DNA of 64,000 nucleotides. It comes from Ophiura sarsii. Its lineage: Eukaryota; Echinodermata; Ophiuroidea; Amphilepidida; Ophiuridae. The first letter of the stretch is position 1; each line of letters begins with the position of its first letter. The notes under the pieces were generated by a model. It searched no databases. It had not been told where the DNA came from and saw only the letters and a list, made by a program, of their open reading frames with translations. The stretch covers positions 38,538,057-38,602,056 of the forward strand of contig CM069447.1 of NCBI GenBank assembly GCA_035610835.1, read 5' to 3'. The position numbers were made by a program, and so were the translations under genes. This document shows positions 49,001 to 62,423 of this stretch, piece after piece.

Positions 49001-52000
49001 CAAATGTTGATTAGAAATCAATTAATACATATACGAACTCTAATTGTTCTTCAACATTTTGTTTCACATCCATGAAAATAAATTGTAAAAATAACATGTT
49101 TTGACGTATATGTTGCCTAAGTATTGACTGACCAATCCCTAAATGACGTAATTGATACTTGTAACTTTTTGGGAATGTTGACAATATACCCTACAATAAT
49201 CGTGCAAAACCTCGTTAGCATCGGGCATTTGGTTCTAAAGTTATAGCCAAAAAACCAATCCCACATGGTGAATTTAGGATTTCGCTCAGACAATCAAGGA
49301 AATTAATAGTTGGCACACTTGACGCAACTTATTACACATATCCCTGTGCTCGCAATTGAGATCAGACTTGGGACATAGCACTGTTTAATAGAAAGCAAAA
49401 GTCTCCCCCTTTCTTATATCCTTCCCCATCCCCCATCAATCAATGTTGGGGGACCTACCATGGCTTCTGATAATATGACTCGGATCAACATTGCCTCCGG
49501 GGAGAGGGGCGGGTTTTTTTCCGTAATTAAGACAAAGTGTGCCAACCTTTTTTTCCTTGATTGTCTGAGTCATTTGCTAAAAAAATCATCTGTGTTAAGT
49601 CTTTTGGCTATAACATGAGATTAAACAAAGATTTCTTCACCAGATTTGGACGACAGATAGGTTATAACACTGGGCACGTGTTCAAACAATATGCGTCAAC
49701 GTACTTTTAGGGACCGGTCACTTTTAAATACGGAGGTATATTTTCCACTTAAAATGGCAGTGAAACTATAGGCATGACCAGTTATTTAAATTCAGATGGA
49801 TGCTCGACCTCATATATCATCAGCTAAACGTTGAGAAAACATCTTCCTGTCGTTTATATATATCTCAAGACCAGTATCTATATCTATATATCTTAATACC
49901 AGTGGCTATATAACTTTAAAATATAGACCCAACATGAAATATGCCTGTTTTGTTTTGACAATAAATCAAAGTTGTCAAGCCATTACGCCCATTTATAAGA
50001 ATGAGTACATCCGCTCTGCACTCTTTCGGTACCAAAATCTAGGACATTATGATTATTCAAGAAATAGAAGACACAATGATAGTGCTGATTAAAAACAAAT
50101 AATGCAAATCATGATTGTTAGAAAAAAGAAGCAACAAATAAATCATTATCGAATAGAAGCTTAGATAAGGATTCGAACCCGGGACAGTGGGGTGCAAGTC
50201 TCATATGTTAACCACTACACCAACCGGGCGTGTGTGCATATTGTAACTGAATTATACGCTATCAATGCTCGTGTGGTGAATCAATATCATCGGTTCACCA
50301 TAAGAAATCATCAAATGTGTCATTGTTACGAAATACAGAACTGATTTTTCAATGGATAAGGGATTAGAGGACAAATACCGTTCATATAGACCCTTTTTAA
50401 GCAAAGATTAAGCACCGCATACCTACCTTTCAACGGTGTACCATTGGTGAAATAATATAAATCTATAGTCATATATGTTTAAATTCAGCAGGGGTGAACC
50501 GTTGAAACATACCGAAGATGCGATTCATTTCTTCTAAAAGATAGCCTATGAGTTTCACATTGTCCACTAAACACTAATCCATTGAGAAAAAAAGTTTTGC
50601 ATTTCATAATAATGAGAAATTTGATGAGTTGTAATGGTGTACCGTTGCAATGGTTCACCGCTGCAATAACAATGCACGTGTATTGATAGCGTATAATTCA
50701 ATTACAACATGCACACACGCCCGGTTGGTGTAGTGGTTAACATATGAGACTTCCACGCCGCGGCCCCAGGTTCGAATCCTTGCCCAATCTTCTATTTTTC
50801 TTCTTCTTGTGTGTGCCTCTAAGCTTATTTCTAAACGATCATAAAGTCCATTTTTTAAATAATCGGCACGTTATCTTAGAGTTTTGTCTTCATGGCGCAT
50901 TATTTGATATATGTGACTTTATTTATTTTCCATAATTTCATATTTAAATGACAAGAACATAACGTGTCATCTTCTGAAGATAGTAATGTTTGCATGAACT
51001 ATGACAATGACAAGGCCTATTATACACCTATAGTCGCACACAATTAACATACAGAGACAGCGTTAGTAAATAATGACCAGTCCCTAATACACAAAGTGAC
51101 TTTTCGTTCTTCTATCTTTGTTTGTATTAGCCATTCTGTTTATGTGGCTTTATTTATTTTGTAAATAAATGTTATTATGATTATTTTCCATGATTATATA
51201 TTTTAATGCTAGGAACATAACATGGCATCGTGTCATTAATTGCTATCTTCTGAAGATAGTAATGTTTGCATGAACTATAACAATTGCAAGGCCTATTATA
51301 GACCTATCGTCGCACACATTTAATATACAGAGACAGCCTTAGTAATTAATGGCCAGTCCCTAATACACTTTTGTCTGACTTAATATGCCGTCTATCAAAT
51401 GTTGATTAGAAATCAATTAATACATATACGAACTCTAATTGTTCTTCAACATTTTGTTTCACATCCATGAAAATAAATTGTAAAAATAACATGTTTTGAC
51501 GTATATGTTGCCTAAGTATTGACTGACCAATCCCTAAATGACGTAATTGATACTTGTAACTTTTTGGGAATGTTGACAATATACCCTACAATAATCGTGC
51601 AAAACCTCGTTAGCATCGGGCATTTGGTTCTAAAGTTATAGCCAAAAAACCAATCCCACATGGTGAATTTAGGATTTCGCTCAGACAATCAAGGAAATTA
51701 ATAGTTGGCACACTTGACGCAACTTATTACACATATCCCTGTGCTCGCAATTGAGATCAGACTTGGGACATAGCACTGTTTAATAGAAAGCAAAAGTCTC
51801 CCCCTTTCTTATATCCTTCCCCATCCCCCATCAATCAATGTTGGGGGACCTACCATGGCTTCTGATAATATGACTCGGATCAACATTGCCTCCGGGGAGA
51901 GGGGCGGGTTTTTTTCCGTAATTAAGACAAAGTGTGCCAACCTTTTTTTCCTTGATTGTCTGAGTCATTTGCTAAAAAAATCATCTGTGTTAAGTCTTTT

Positions 52001-55000
52001 GGCTATAACATGAGATTAAACAAAGATTTCTTCACCAGATTTGGACGACAGATAGGTTATAACACTGGGCACGTGTTCAAACAATATGCGTCAACGTACT
52101 TTTAGGGACCGGTCACTTTTAAATACGGAGGTATATTTTCCACTTAAAATGGCAGTGAAACTATAGGCATGACCAGTTATTTAAATTCAGATGGATGCTC
52201 GACCTCATATATCATCAGCTAAACGTTGAGAAAACATCTTCCTGTCGTTTATATATATCTCAAGACCAGTATCTATATCTATATATCTTAATACCAGTGG
52301 CTATATAACTTTAAAATATAGACCCAACATGAAATATGCCTGTTTTGTTTTGACAATAAATCAAAGTTGTCAAGCCATTACGCCCATTTATAAGAATGAG
52401 TACATCCGCTCTGCACTCTTTCGGTACCAAAATCTAGGACATTATGATTATTCAAGAAATAGAAGACACAATGATAGTGCTGATTAAAAACAAATAATGC
52501 AAATCATGATTGTTAGAAAAAAGAAGCAACAAATAAATCATTATCGAATAGAAGCTTAGATAAGGATTCGAACCCGGGACAGTGGGGTGCAAGTCTCATA
52601 TGTTAACCACTACACCAACCGGGCGTGTGTGCATATTGTAACTGAATTATACGCTATCAATGCTCGTGTGGTGAATCAATATCATCGGTTCACCATAAGA
52701 AATCATCAAATGTGTCATTGTTACGAAATACAGAACTGATTTTTCAATGGATAAGGGATTAGAGGACAAATACCGTTCATATAGACCCTTTTTAAGCAAA
52801 GATTAAGCACCGCATACCTACCTTTCAACGGTGTACCATTGGTGAAATAATATAAATCTATAGTCATATATGTTTAAATTCAGCAGGGGTGAACCGTTGA
52901 AACATACCGAAGATGCGATTCATTTCTTCTAAAAGATAGCCTATGAGTTTCACATTGTCCACTAAACACTAATCCATTGAGAAAAAAAGTTTTGCATTTC
53001 ATAATAATGAGAAATTTGATGAGTTGTAATGGTGTACCGTTGCAATGGTTCACCGCTGCAATAACAATGCACGTGTATTGATAGCGTATAATTCAATTAC
53101 AACATGCACACACGCCCGGTTGGTGTAGTGGTTAACATATGAGACTTCCACGCCGCGGCCCCAGGTTCGAATCCTTGCCCAATCTTCTATTTTTCTTCTT
53201 CTTGTGTGTGCCTCTAAGCTTATTTCTAAACGATCATAAAGTCCATTTTTTAAATAATCGGCACGTTATCTTAGAGTTTTGTCTTCATGGCGCATTATTT
53301 GATATATGTGACTTTATTTATTTTCCATAATTTCATATTTAAATGACAAGAACATAACGTGTCATCTTCTGAAGATAGTAATGTTTGCATGAACTATGAC
53401 AATGACAAGGCCTATTATACACCTATAGTCGCACACAATTAACATACAGAGACAGCGTTAGTAAATAATGACCAGTCCCTAATACACAAAGTGACTTTTC
53501 GTTCTTCTATCTTTGTTTGTATTAGCCATTCTGTTTATGTGGCTTTATTTATTTTGTAAATAAATGTTATTATGATTATTTTCCATGATTATATATTTTA
53601 ATGCTAGGAACATAACATGGCATCGTGTCATTAATTGCTATCTTCTGAAGATAGTAATGTTTGCATGAACTATAACAATTGCAAGGCCTATTATAGACCT
53701 ATCGTCGCACACATTTAATATACAGAGACAGCCTTAGTAATTAATGGCCAGTCCCTAATACACTTTTGTCTGACTTAATATGCCGTCTATCAAATGTTGA
53801 TTAGAAATCAATTAATACATATACGAACTCTAATTGTTCTTCAACATTTTGTTTCACATCCATGAAAATAAATTGTAAAAATAACATGTTTTGACGTATA
53901 TGTTGCCTAAGTATTGACTGACCAATCCCTAAATGACGTAATTGATACTTGTAACTTTTTGGGAATGTTGACAATATACCCTACAATAATCGTGCAAAAC
54001 CTCGTTAGCATCGGGCATTTGGTTCTAAAGTTATAGCCAAAAAACCAATCCCACATGGTGAATTTAGGATTTCGCTCAGACAATCAAGGAAATTAATAGT
54101 TGGCACACTTGACGCAACTTATTACACATATCCCTGTGCTCGCAATTGAGATCAGACTTGGGACATAGCACTGTTTAATAGAAAGCAAAAGTCTCCCCCT
54201 TTCTTATATCCTTCCCCATCCCCCATCAATCAATGTTGGGGGACCTACCATGGCTTCTGATAATATGACTCGGATCAACATTGCCTCCGGGGAGAGGGGC
54301 GGGTTTTTTTCCGTAATTAAGACAAAGTGTGCCAACCTTTTTTTCCTTGATTGTCTGAGTCATTTGCTAAAAAAATCATCTGTGTTAAGTCTTTTGGCTA
54401 TAACATGAGATTAAACAAAGATTTCTTCACCAGATTTGGACGACAGATAGGTTATAACACTGGGCACGTGTTCAAACAATATGCGTCAACGTACTTTTAG
54501 GGACCGGTCACTTTTAAATACGGAGGTATATTTTCCACTTAAAATGGCAGTGAAACTATAGGCATGACCAGTTATTTAAATTCAGATGGATGCTCGACCT
54601 CATATATCATCAGCTAAACGTTGAGAAAACATCTTCCTGTCGTTTATATATATCTCAAGACCAGTATCTATATCTATATATCTTAATACCAGTGGCTATA
54701 TAACTTTAAAATATAGACCCAACATGAAATATGCCTGTTTTGTTTTGACAATAAATCAAAGTTGTCAAGCCATTACGCCCATTTATAAGAATGAGTACAT
54801 CCGCTCTGCACTCTTTCGGTACCAAAATCTAGGACATTATGATTATTCAAGAAATAGAAGACACAATGATAGTGCTGATTAAAAACAAATAATGCAAATC
54901 ATGATTGTTAGAAAAAAGAAGCAACAAATAAATCATTATCGAATAGAAGCTTAGATAAGGATTCGAACCCGGGACAGTGGGGTGCAAGTCTCATATGTTA

Positions 55001-56474
55001 ACCACTACACCAACCGGGCGTGTGTGCATATTGTAACTGAATTATACGCTATCAATGCTCGTGTGGTGAATCAATATCATCGGTTCACCATAAGAAATCA
55101 TCAAATGTGTCATTGTTACGAAATACAGAACTGATTTTTCAATGGATAAGGGATTAGAGGACAAATACCGTTCATATAGACCCTTTTTAAGCAAAGATTA
55201 AGCACCGCATACCTACCTTTCAACGGTGTACCATTGGTGAAATAATATAAATCTATAGTCATATATGTTTAAATTCAGCAGGGGTGAACCGTTGAAACAT
55301 ACCGAAGATGCGATTCATTTCTTCTAAAAGATAGCCTATGAGTTTCACATTGTCCACTAAACACTAATCCATTGAGAAAAAAAGTTTTGCATTTCATAAT
55401 AATGAGAAATTTGATGAGTTGTAATGGTGTACCGTTGCAATGGTTCACCGCTGCAATAACAATGCACGTGTATTGATAGCGTATAATTCAATTACAACAT
55501 GCACACACGCCCGGTTGGTGTAGTGGTTAACATATGAGACTTCCACGCCGCGGCCCCAGGTTCGAATCCTTGCCCAATCTTCTATTTTTCTTCTTCTTGT
55601 GTGTGCCTCTAAGCTTATTTCTAAACGATCATAAAGTCCATTTTTTAAATAATCGGCACGTTATCTTAGAGTTTTGTCTTCATGGCGCATTATTTGATAT
55701 ATGTGACTTTATTTATTTTCCATAATTTCATATTTAAATGACAAGAACATAACGTGTCATCTTCTGAAGATAGTAATGTTTGCATGAACTATGACAATGA
55801 CAAGGCCTATTATACACCTATAGTCGCACACAATTAACATACAGAGACAGCGTTAGTAAATAATGACCAGTCCCTAATACACAAAGTGACTTTTCGTTCT
55901 TCTATCTTTGTTTGTATTAGCCATTCTGTTTATGTGGCTTTATTTATTTTGTAAATAAATGTTATTATGATTATTTTCCATGATTATATATTTTAATGCT
56001 AGGAACATAACATGGCATCGTGTCATTAATTGCTATCTTCTGAAGATAGTAATGTTTGCATGAACTATAACAATTGCAAGGCCTATTATAGACCTATCGT
56101 CGCACACATTTAATATACAGAGACAGCCTTAGTAATTAATGGCCAGTCCCTAATACACTTTTGTCTGACTTAATATGCCGTCTATCAAATGTTGATTAGA
56201 AATCAATTAATACATATACGAACTCTAATTGTTCTTCAACATTTTGTTTCACATCCATGAAAATAAATTGTAAAAATAACATGTTTTGACGTATATGTTG
56301 CCTAAGTATTGACTGACCAATCCCTAAATGACGTAATTGATACTTGTAACTTTTTGGGAATGTTGACAATATACCCTACAATAATCGTGCAAAACCTCGT
56401 TAGCATCGGGCATTTGGTTCTAAAGTTATAGCCAAAAAACCAATCCCACATGGTGAATTTAGGATTTCGCTCAG

Positions 56475-56749
56475 ACAATCAAGGAAATTAATAGTTGGCA
56501 CACTTGACGCAACTTATTACACATATCCCTGTGCTCGCAATTGAGATCAGACTTGGGACATAGCACTGTTTAATAGAAAGCAAAAGTCTCCCCCTTTCTT
56601 ATATCCTTCCCCATCCCCCATCAATCAATGTTGGGGGACCTACCATGGCTTCTGATAATATGACTCGGATCAACATTGCCTCCGGGGAGAGGGGCGGGTT
56701 TTTTTCCGTAATTAAGACAAAGTGTGCCAACCTTTTTTTCCTTGATTGT
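56475..56749. mobile_element. 275-bp TIR element, eleventh and last copy
   Basis: Complete copy of the 32525-32799 element that closes the array. After its terminal CCTTGATTGT the sequence changes from the spacer's CTGAG to AG-T-TGCCGTAT, the right flank. Confidence 0.85.
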
Positions 56750-56752
56750 AGT

Positions 56753-56760
56753 TGCCGTAT
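56753..56760. repeat. 8-bp direct repeat (putative target duplication), right
   Basis: TGCCGTAT, matching 32515-32522 exactly across 24.2 kb. Confidence 0.6.
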
Positions 56761-56934
56761 ACTGGTATCAGGATGATGGAGCACTAACTTTGAAACACTG
56801 GAATACTGAATTCTGAATTTGTTCCAGTATCGAACAATATGTATACTGGGTATTTCAGTCACTATACAAGTATATTCAAGTATCTAGAACATTTTATCTT
56901 TACTCTCAGAATAAAACAACCACTGATCTGAATC

Positions 56935-57038
56935 ATGGCCAATTTGGATCAACCAGGAGACGGAACCAAACAATATCATTCATCCTCACCCTCTGATTCG
57001 GATGAATATTATTTTGATGCTTTGGTTGAGTATGCAGG
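56935..57038 (+). CDS. Putative gene 2, exon 1 (start codon)
   Basis: ATG in the context AATCATGG (purine at -3 is absent, G at +4 present) opens 34 codons plus two bases, closing at a strong donor GG|GTAAGT (57039). The peptide starts MANLDQPGDGTKQYHSSS and becomes acidic and tyrosine-rich (SDSDEYYFDALVEYAG). Phase 2 joins exactly to exon 2 at 61797. The array ends 186 bp upstream of the ATG, so any promoter would lie in 56750-56934 or inside the array. A fold-back element begins at 57044, inside the donor hexamer. No family is recognised, and the call rests on the ATG, the donor and agreement of all downstream phases. Confidence 0.45.
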
Positions 57039-57043
57039 GTAAG

Positions 57044-57617
57044 TAAAGGGTTCAACAAAAGAAAGTATACCACTTTGTTTACGTCATTTTGAGTAACATT
57101 CAATTTTGTTTTGACCAAACAGGCTAAATAGGCATTAAGATGAATCTTTTAGGCACAATTTGATACCAAATTTGCCCCTAACAACAAAGATAAACCATGA
57201 TTAGCACCATTTAAAGAAAATTGGTCACTTTTCAAAAGTCACATTTTCAACGCACGCAAGCCGCGAGAAAATGCTGTGCGTGGCACTTTGAATGGCCGGG
57301 AATGAAATAGATATTGATCACACAGTGCAACTGCGTTGGGTTGTGCCTGAGCGAGCGGGCTATTTGATTATGAACAGGTAACACGTGGTCTTTTCTTCCC
57401 GCGTATGTGTATTGAAAATGTGACTTTTGAAAAGTGACTAATTTTCTTTAAATGGTGCTAATCATGGTTTATCTTTGTTGTTAGGTGGCAAATTTGGTAT
57501 CAAATTATGCCTAAAAGATTTATCTAAATGCCTATCTAGCCTGTTTGGTCAAAAAAATTGAATGTTACTCAAAATGACATAAACAAAGTGGTATACTTTC
57601 TTTTGTTGAACCCTTTA
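57044..57617. mobile_element. Fold-back MITE, family B, copy 2 (complete)
   Basis: Ends TAAAGGGTTCAACAAAAG and complement, with arms of about 200 bp and a unique core carrying GCAAGCCGCGAGAAAATGCT and the GAGCGAGCGGGCTATTTG block. It starts five bases into the intron of putative gene 2. The partner copy is at 12108-12524. Confidence 0.9.
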
Positions 57618-60600
57618 TGTCAATTGTACCATTATAAGGGAAGGTCAACCGTTACTAATGTTACTATGATCAGAACAGCTAACCAACTATGTAATAACTT
57701 CTTTTTAAATAAAACAAATACAAGATAACAAATGGGAGGTTTTCATTCTATAGGTTTTATGTCCAATTTATATTTTTCAAACACCGGAATAGACATACGG
57801 CCGAGTGCACCAACTTGGCGTAACTTTCTACATATGCCCTAACTGCAATGCAGCGTCGTTGTATTTTTATAATTTTGTATGCATGGTTTTGGAAAGGCCT
57901 ATATTTAAAATATGTTATAATAAATTGATCTTTCATGTATCATTGAGTAAATTATACACAAATTGATGATACATTGCATGATAACAATCTACCATTGATC
58001 ATCATATCTATGTAATCGTCCATTGGGTTCACACTCTCTTTCGGATCCATCATTTTATAGTTACACATTCTGCCATTTTATAACCTCCTTACAATGATGA
58101 CGTGATTATTTTAGCCGCATTTTCCGAGATAGCCGACGTATTCTGCTCGCTTTCCGCCACGTTTCTCTCCTCTCTGGTATATTTACTTGTACATGCCTTT
58201 GCAATATCCCTTTTAGTTGCAATCTTGTACCAAACAAACGGCCCGTTTCGCCGATGTAGGATGAGTCACATTTGTAAGGGTTTTCAAATATCCAAGTGAC
58301 ATTATCCTATAGCTTACGGATGTTGAAAAGTGAAGTGTAAAAGAAAAACACACCAAAAGCGGAAGGGAAAGCGGCAGAAAGTGAGCAAAAAAGGTCCCGA
58401 AATAGACTCATACTTGCAAGATAAATAAAGCGGAATGGACATTCCGCCATAGACAATTGAACCAATATTGATAACATCCATCGTGTTCTAATTTTTGTTG
58501 TAAGCCATTCAATTTAAAAATTGTTGCTTTTGATATCGCTAAAATGTACGTTTATTTCCCCCCTTAAATTCTTAAATCTTGCCAATTTCATTGCTATTTG
58601 CCTTACCGACCGCGAAAACCGCATACCGCACAATTCAATTTAGATAAAAAATGATTCCACGTACGTTTCAAACGACAGCTACAAACAGATCAGATACATG
58701 GGAAATAAGAATATCGAGGACGTTTTACTTCTTTCAATAAGAATTGGCCTTTACAGATTATTGTGTGTAACCATGGTGTAACAATAGGCTAAAGGGCTGC
58801 AGATCAAATGTCTGAAATCACTGAACCATTAAAAAAACGGTAATTATGGGTGTTTTTTCATAAATGAAAAATAGACAGTTCACTGGGTTTACAGTCGTGA
58901 TTTTTATAAAAAATTAAAAATAAATATTTAAGAACTCCAGCCTCATTAACATATAATTTGCATATTTTTAAGTTCCTCGACTTAGTTACAATAAATAGGA
59001 AGATCTACTTTAGTAAATAACGCATGACCACAGGAGTTCTTTTATTTTCTTCCGAACAAATTATACTTTGTAGAAAATCTCAGCTTTTAAAATTAAATTT
59101 AATAAAGTACACAATGATTCAATTAATTGTCGATTTGTTGTTAAATTCCAGAAAATACCACGTGTTTTCTTTGATTCTAGCTTTACCCGACCATCATTTG
59201 TCAAATAACAATAATGGTATACATATACATTTGTTGAGAGTCATACTGCCAAATGTGATAACCCTACATCAAACTGAATTGAAATAATTGCACAATTAGT
59301 GAATTCAGATGAATCCACTTGACGCATAATTTATTCACCGGCAATTGTGTACAGCATGCATAAATAAAGCATTGTACTAAGTCTACATTGCATGTTGGCC
59401 ATGCACACTGTATACAACAATAGCGCTCGTACGCGTAAGCGATGATAGTCTTTTTGAAAGTCTATCATAGTGTGTTTTGGACTAAGCAGATGACGCTGGC
59501 TATCCATGGGAATCTGTGTAACCATGTAACATCTGATGTATTTTAGATGTCCTTCTGAGACAACAAAACCGAGAATATCATATCTGACCCTGAAAATATA
59601 TATACATGTATAAAGGTATACGGGTTACCATTTTGATGATTCGACTTTGTATCTATGAAGACATGTTTGAGCATCACCCTTTGATTTGATACGTCGGTAA
59701 TTGACTCATAAATGTATTGCCTTCTTTACCTATTTTATCATCTCTTAATATAATCCTATACTAAATTCCAATGTTCATTCCAGGCATTTAGCATAAGAGC
59801 CACACAACAGGTCTATATACCAAAATGCTTGGGTTTCAACAAAATATGCCCCTTTTATTATTACAAATCTACGGGGAGAAGGAGACGAATTTGTTTCTTA
59901 TCGGGTTGATTATAACTTTATAAATAAGTGTCAGAATGGACCATTTCAAATAAAGTCAAATTAGTTTGCTATAATTCGAAGTAAGCTTTGTTTCTTCTTT
60001 TTTGGCCTGAGCCACCCAACGGATCATACACATCATCCACTAATTCAAATTTGTTTTCAATTCAATTTTTTGAGAACGCCTTAAAAGGTGTTCTGGTTAC
60101 ACCAAAAGGTGTTCAAGATTTTAAATTTTATATAAGAAATATTTACAAATATTTTTTTCTTCTTCTTGTTTTAACCTCTCCGGTATTTATGTTTTAACAG
60201 TATCCTATATCCACAAATAGTTAAATAACATCACACAAGATGATAATTATCTTTACAGGATTTAGTCAGCTGAAAATGTATCATGTTCAATTGTGAACAA
60301 GGTGTGAAACAAGGAACACCTTTTTCAGCACCCTTTTTGTAACAGTTTGGGAACACCACGCGTTCGGTGTTCACAGATGCGTTCTTGAACACACGTCTGT
60401 GATCACCTTCCATTTATTTAATAATAAACTTAATAACAATAAAATTTAAGCAACATCAGTAATAACAACGATATGTCGCTCCTTGATTTATTTACTTGTG
60501 TAAACATATTGGTGGCACTGGCATAAATTATTTTGTTAAATACCTCCACTTACTTCTTTTCTCACCTTTCCTGCTTCTCATTGATAGTTCAATTTAATAT

Positions 60601-61160
60601 TACAGAAACGACCATATTTGCTTAGTTGCGCCGGCAAATTCTTTTTTAAAGGGATTTTTTTTCAATCAAGAAGTTAGTTTATTGATTTTTCGAAAACCGA
60701 ACTTGAATAGTTTGTCTCACCCTGTATGCCACTTCAATGGTTATTATAACATTAAAACAGCGAGCACCCGAAAAACATACACCGTGTGACTATAAGAGGG
60801 GCGATATGTACACCGCGTAATCACACGAAAATAATCACACATAATCCCTTGATTATCGCCCCACTCAACACAAGGCGATATTTGCGGTTCTAGAACCACC
60901 TTGATTTAAATTATGATCAGCCATTATGACTATATTACAACAGGATTAATTAATTATTAATTTTTTAGATCACCGTGCTAGACAATACAACAAAAAGAAC
61001 AACTGTTTAAATTTATTTAAACAAGTCTGTTCAAATGTTTAAATATTAGAGAGTTTTTAAATATTTCCCAACACTAGATAAACAACCAGGTTGTTTAACG
61101 GGTGATGGTTGTTTGACGTTTTAAACACATTTTTAAGCATCGTTTTAACAGTGCAGAGAT
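57618..61160. other. Intron of putative gene 2; no clear feature
   Basis: AT-rich. Minor items: a perfect small palindrome GCGGAATGGACATTCCGC near 58431, and inverted AAGGTGTTC/GAACACC motifs scattered at 60080-60415 that may be a decayed TIR element. No frame here has a recognisable domain. Confidence 0.4.
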
Positions 61161-61161
61161 C

Positions 61162-61605
61162 TATTATGACTAGCGAACATTTTTGCCCATTATGACTAGC
61201 GGACCTTTTGTCCCATTATGACTAGCAGACTTCTTTTAATTATGACTAGCGGACCTTTTTGATTATGAATAGCGGACCTTATTATATTATGATTAGTGAA
61301 TCTTTCATTCCATTATGACTAGCGAACCTTTTTTCATATTATGACTAGCGAACCTGTTGTTCCATTATGACTAGCGGTCCTTTTGTTATCAAGACTAGCG
61401 GACCTTTTTTAATTATGACTAGCGGACCTTCATTTTCATTATGACTAGTGGTCCTTTTTCGCATTATGACTAACGAACTTTTTTGCAGTTATGACTAACG
61501 GACCTTATGACTAACGAACCTTTATTTGAATTATGATTAACGACTCTTATGATTACGACCAATATGACCAATGACCCTTATGACTAGCGACCCTTATGAC
61601 TAGCT
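61162..61605. repeat. ~22-bp minisatellite, ATTATGACTAGCGGACCTTT
   Basis: Some 18 variable copies of ATTATGACTAGCG(G/A)ACC followed by a T-rich spacer of uneven length, decaying toward the right end where ATTATGACTAACG variants appear. It ends about 190 bases before putative exon 2 of gene 2. Confidence 0.9.
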
Positions 61606-61796
61606 AGTTCGACCCCTTAAAATAGCCCAAAAATCACAAAAGCAACTTAAATCACTTGGTTCCTTTCACAATTTGCAGCATGCAAATAGATACATAATTC
61701 TGAGAGATGAGTTGAAATATTAAACAGTCCAATGTTATCTGTCTCCCAAGAAATCATACCCCATGTAAATGACCATACGTATTGATTTTTCTGTAG

Positions 61797-61840
61797 ATTA
61801 AAAGACTCCTTTGTACGACGGAAAACATTCGACTTCACAG
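61797..61840 (+). CDS. Putative gene 2, exon 2
   Basis: Short 44-nt candidate exon between acceptor TTTTTCTGTAG (ending 61796) and a near-consensus donor ACAG|GTAAGT at 61841. Entering in phase 2 it reads LKDSFVRRKTFDFT and leaves one base. The strong donor with T-rich acceptor is among the best exon signals in the right end of the window. The exon is short enough to occur by chance; conservation or transcript evidence would decide. Confidence 0.45.
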
Positions 61841-62107
61841 GTAAGTATTTGTTTTAAAATAGTATATACATTGTTAAGACCACATAATTCGAATTCGAAT
61901 ACATAATTACGTATAATCAATATACTTTAACGATTTAATAATAAGTGGAACCTATGGATACGGAAGCCAGTAAAATAAAGGCTACATCTTTATCGTTCCA
62001 TCGACTCCCTGTTGATGCCTGTTACCCATCTCCATACCTGACTGGTTGATATAGCACACAGTGGACAATACAAATCAATGATAACCCATAGCAAACCACA
62101 ATCATAG

Positions 62108-62356
62108 AAAAAAGGTGTTCGAACACTGACCCTAATTGCCATGCTTATTGGACCATAACAGGCATGCTATTTGAGTCACGTGAAAATCAAAACTTGTTAA
62201 TGGTAAGCTGGAGTATCCCTTACTCATATCCCTCCCCCTTCCCCACCGATCAATGTTGCGAGGCCCTGTGCTGATGGTGGGCAAATTGTGGGATTCAACA
62301 TTGATCAGGGGGGAAGGGGGAATATATACACCTACAAAGTGTTCGAACACTTTTTT
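62108..62356. mobile_element. MITE, TIR AAAAAAGGTGTTCGAACACT
   Basis: 249 bp with ends AAAAAAGGTGTTCGAACACT and the complement of AGTGTTCGAACACTTTTTT. The core (CCCTCCCCCTTCCCC, ATCAATGTTG, CAACATTGATCAGGGGGG) resembles that of the array's 275-bp element although the TIRs differ. Confidence 0.8.
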
Positions 62357-62423
62357 CTAACATTGCAATTCTAGTGCATTTGTTGTCGTTACTTGTGGTT
62401 TTTAAAATCATCATGACTTCAAC

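Larger units (their letters stand above)
32525..56749. repeat. 24.2-kb tandem array: MITE-(2,120-bp spacer-MITE)x10
   Basis: The period is exactly 2,395 bases. The 275-bp TIR element starts at 32525, 34920, 37315, 39710, 42105, 44500, 46895, 49290, 51685, 54080 and 56475; between successive copies lies a 2,120-bp spacer. The array begins and ends precisely at the outer ends of a TIR element. I saw no difference between units in the stretches I compared, so they are near-identical. Each spacer has imperfect terminal inverted repeats (CTGAG ends and TTTTGGCTATAAC just inside), two divergent tRNA-like heads, a large inverted repeat and an internal 286-base direct repeat. No transposase or other gene is encoded. 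Copy number depends on the assembly. Confidence 0.95.

Noticed and set aside
32525..56749. Resemblance to a CRISPR array or rDNA-like gene repeat
   Set aside because: The period is 2.4 kb with identical spacers. No rRNA, histone or other known tandem gene is recognisable in the unit, and the window is eukaryotic.
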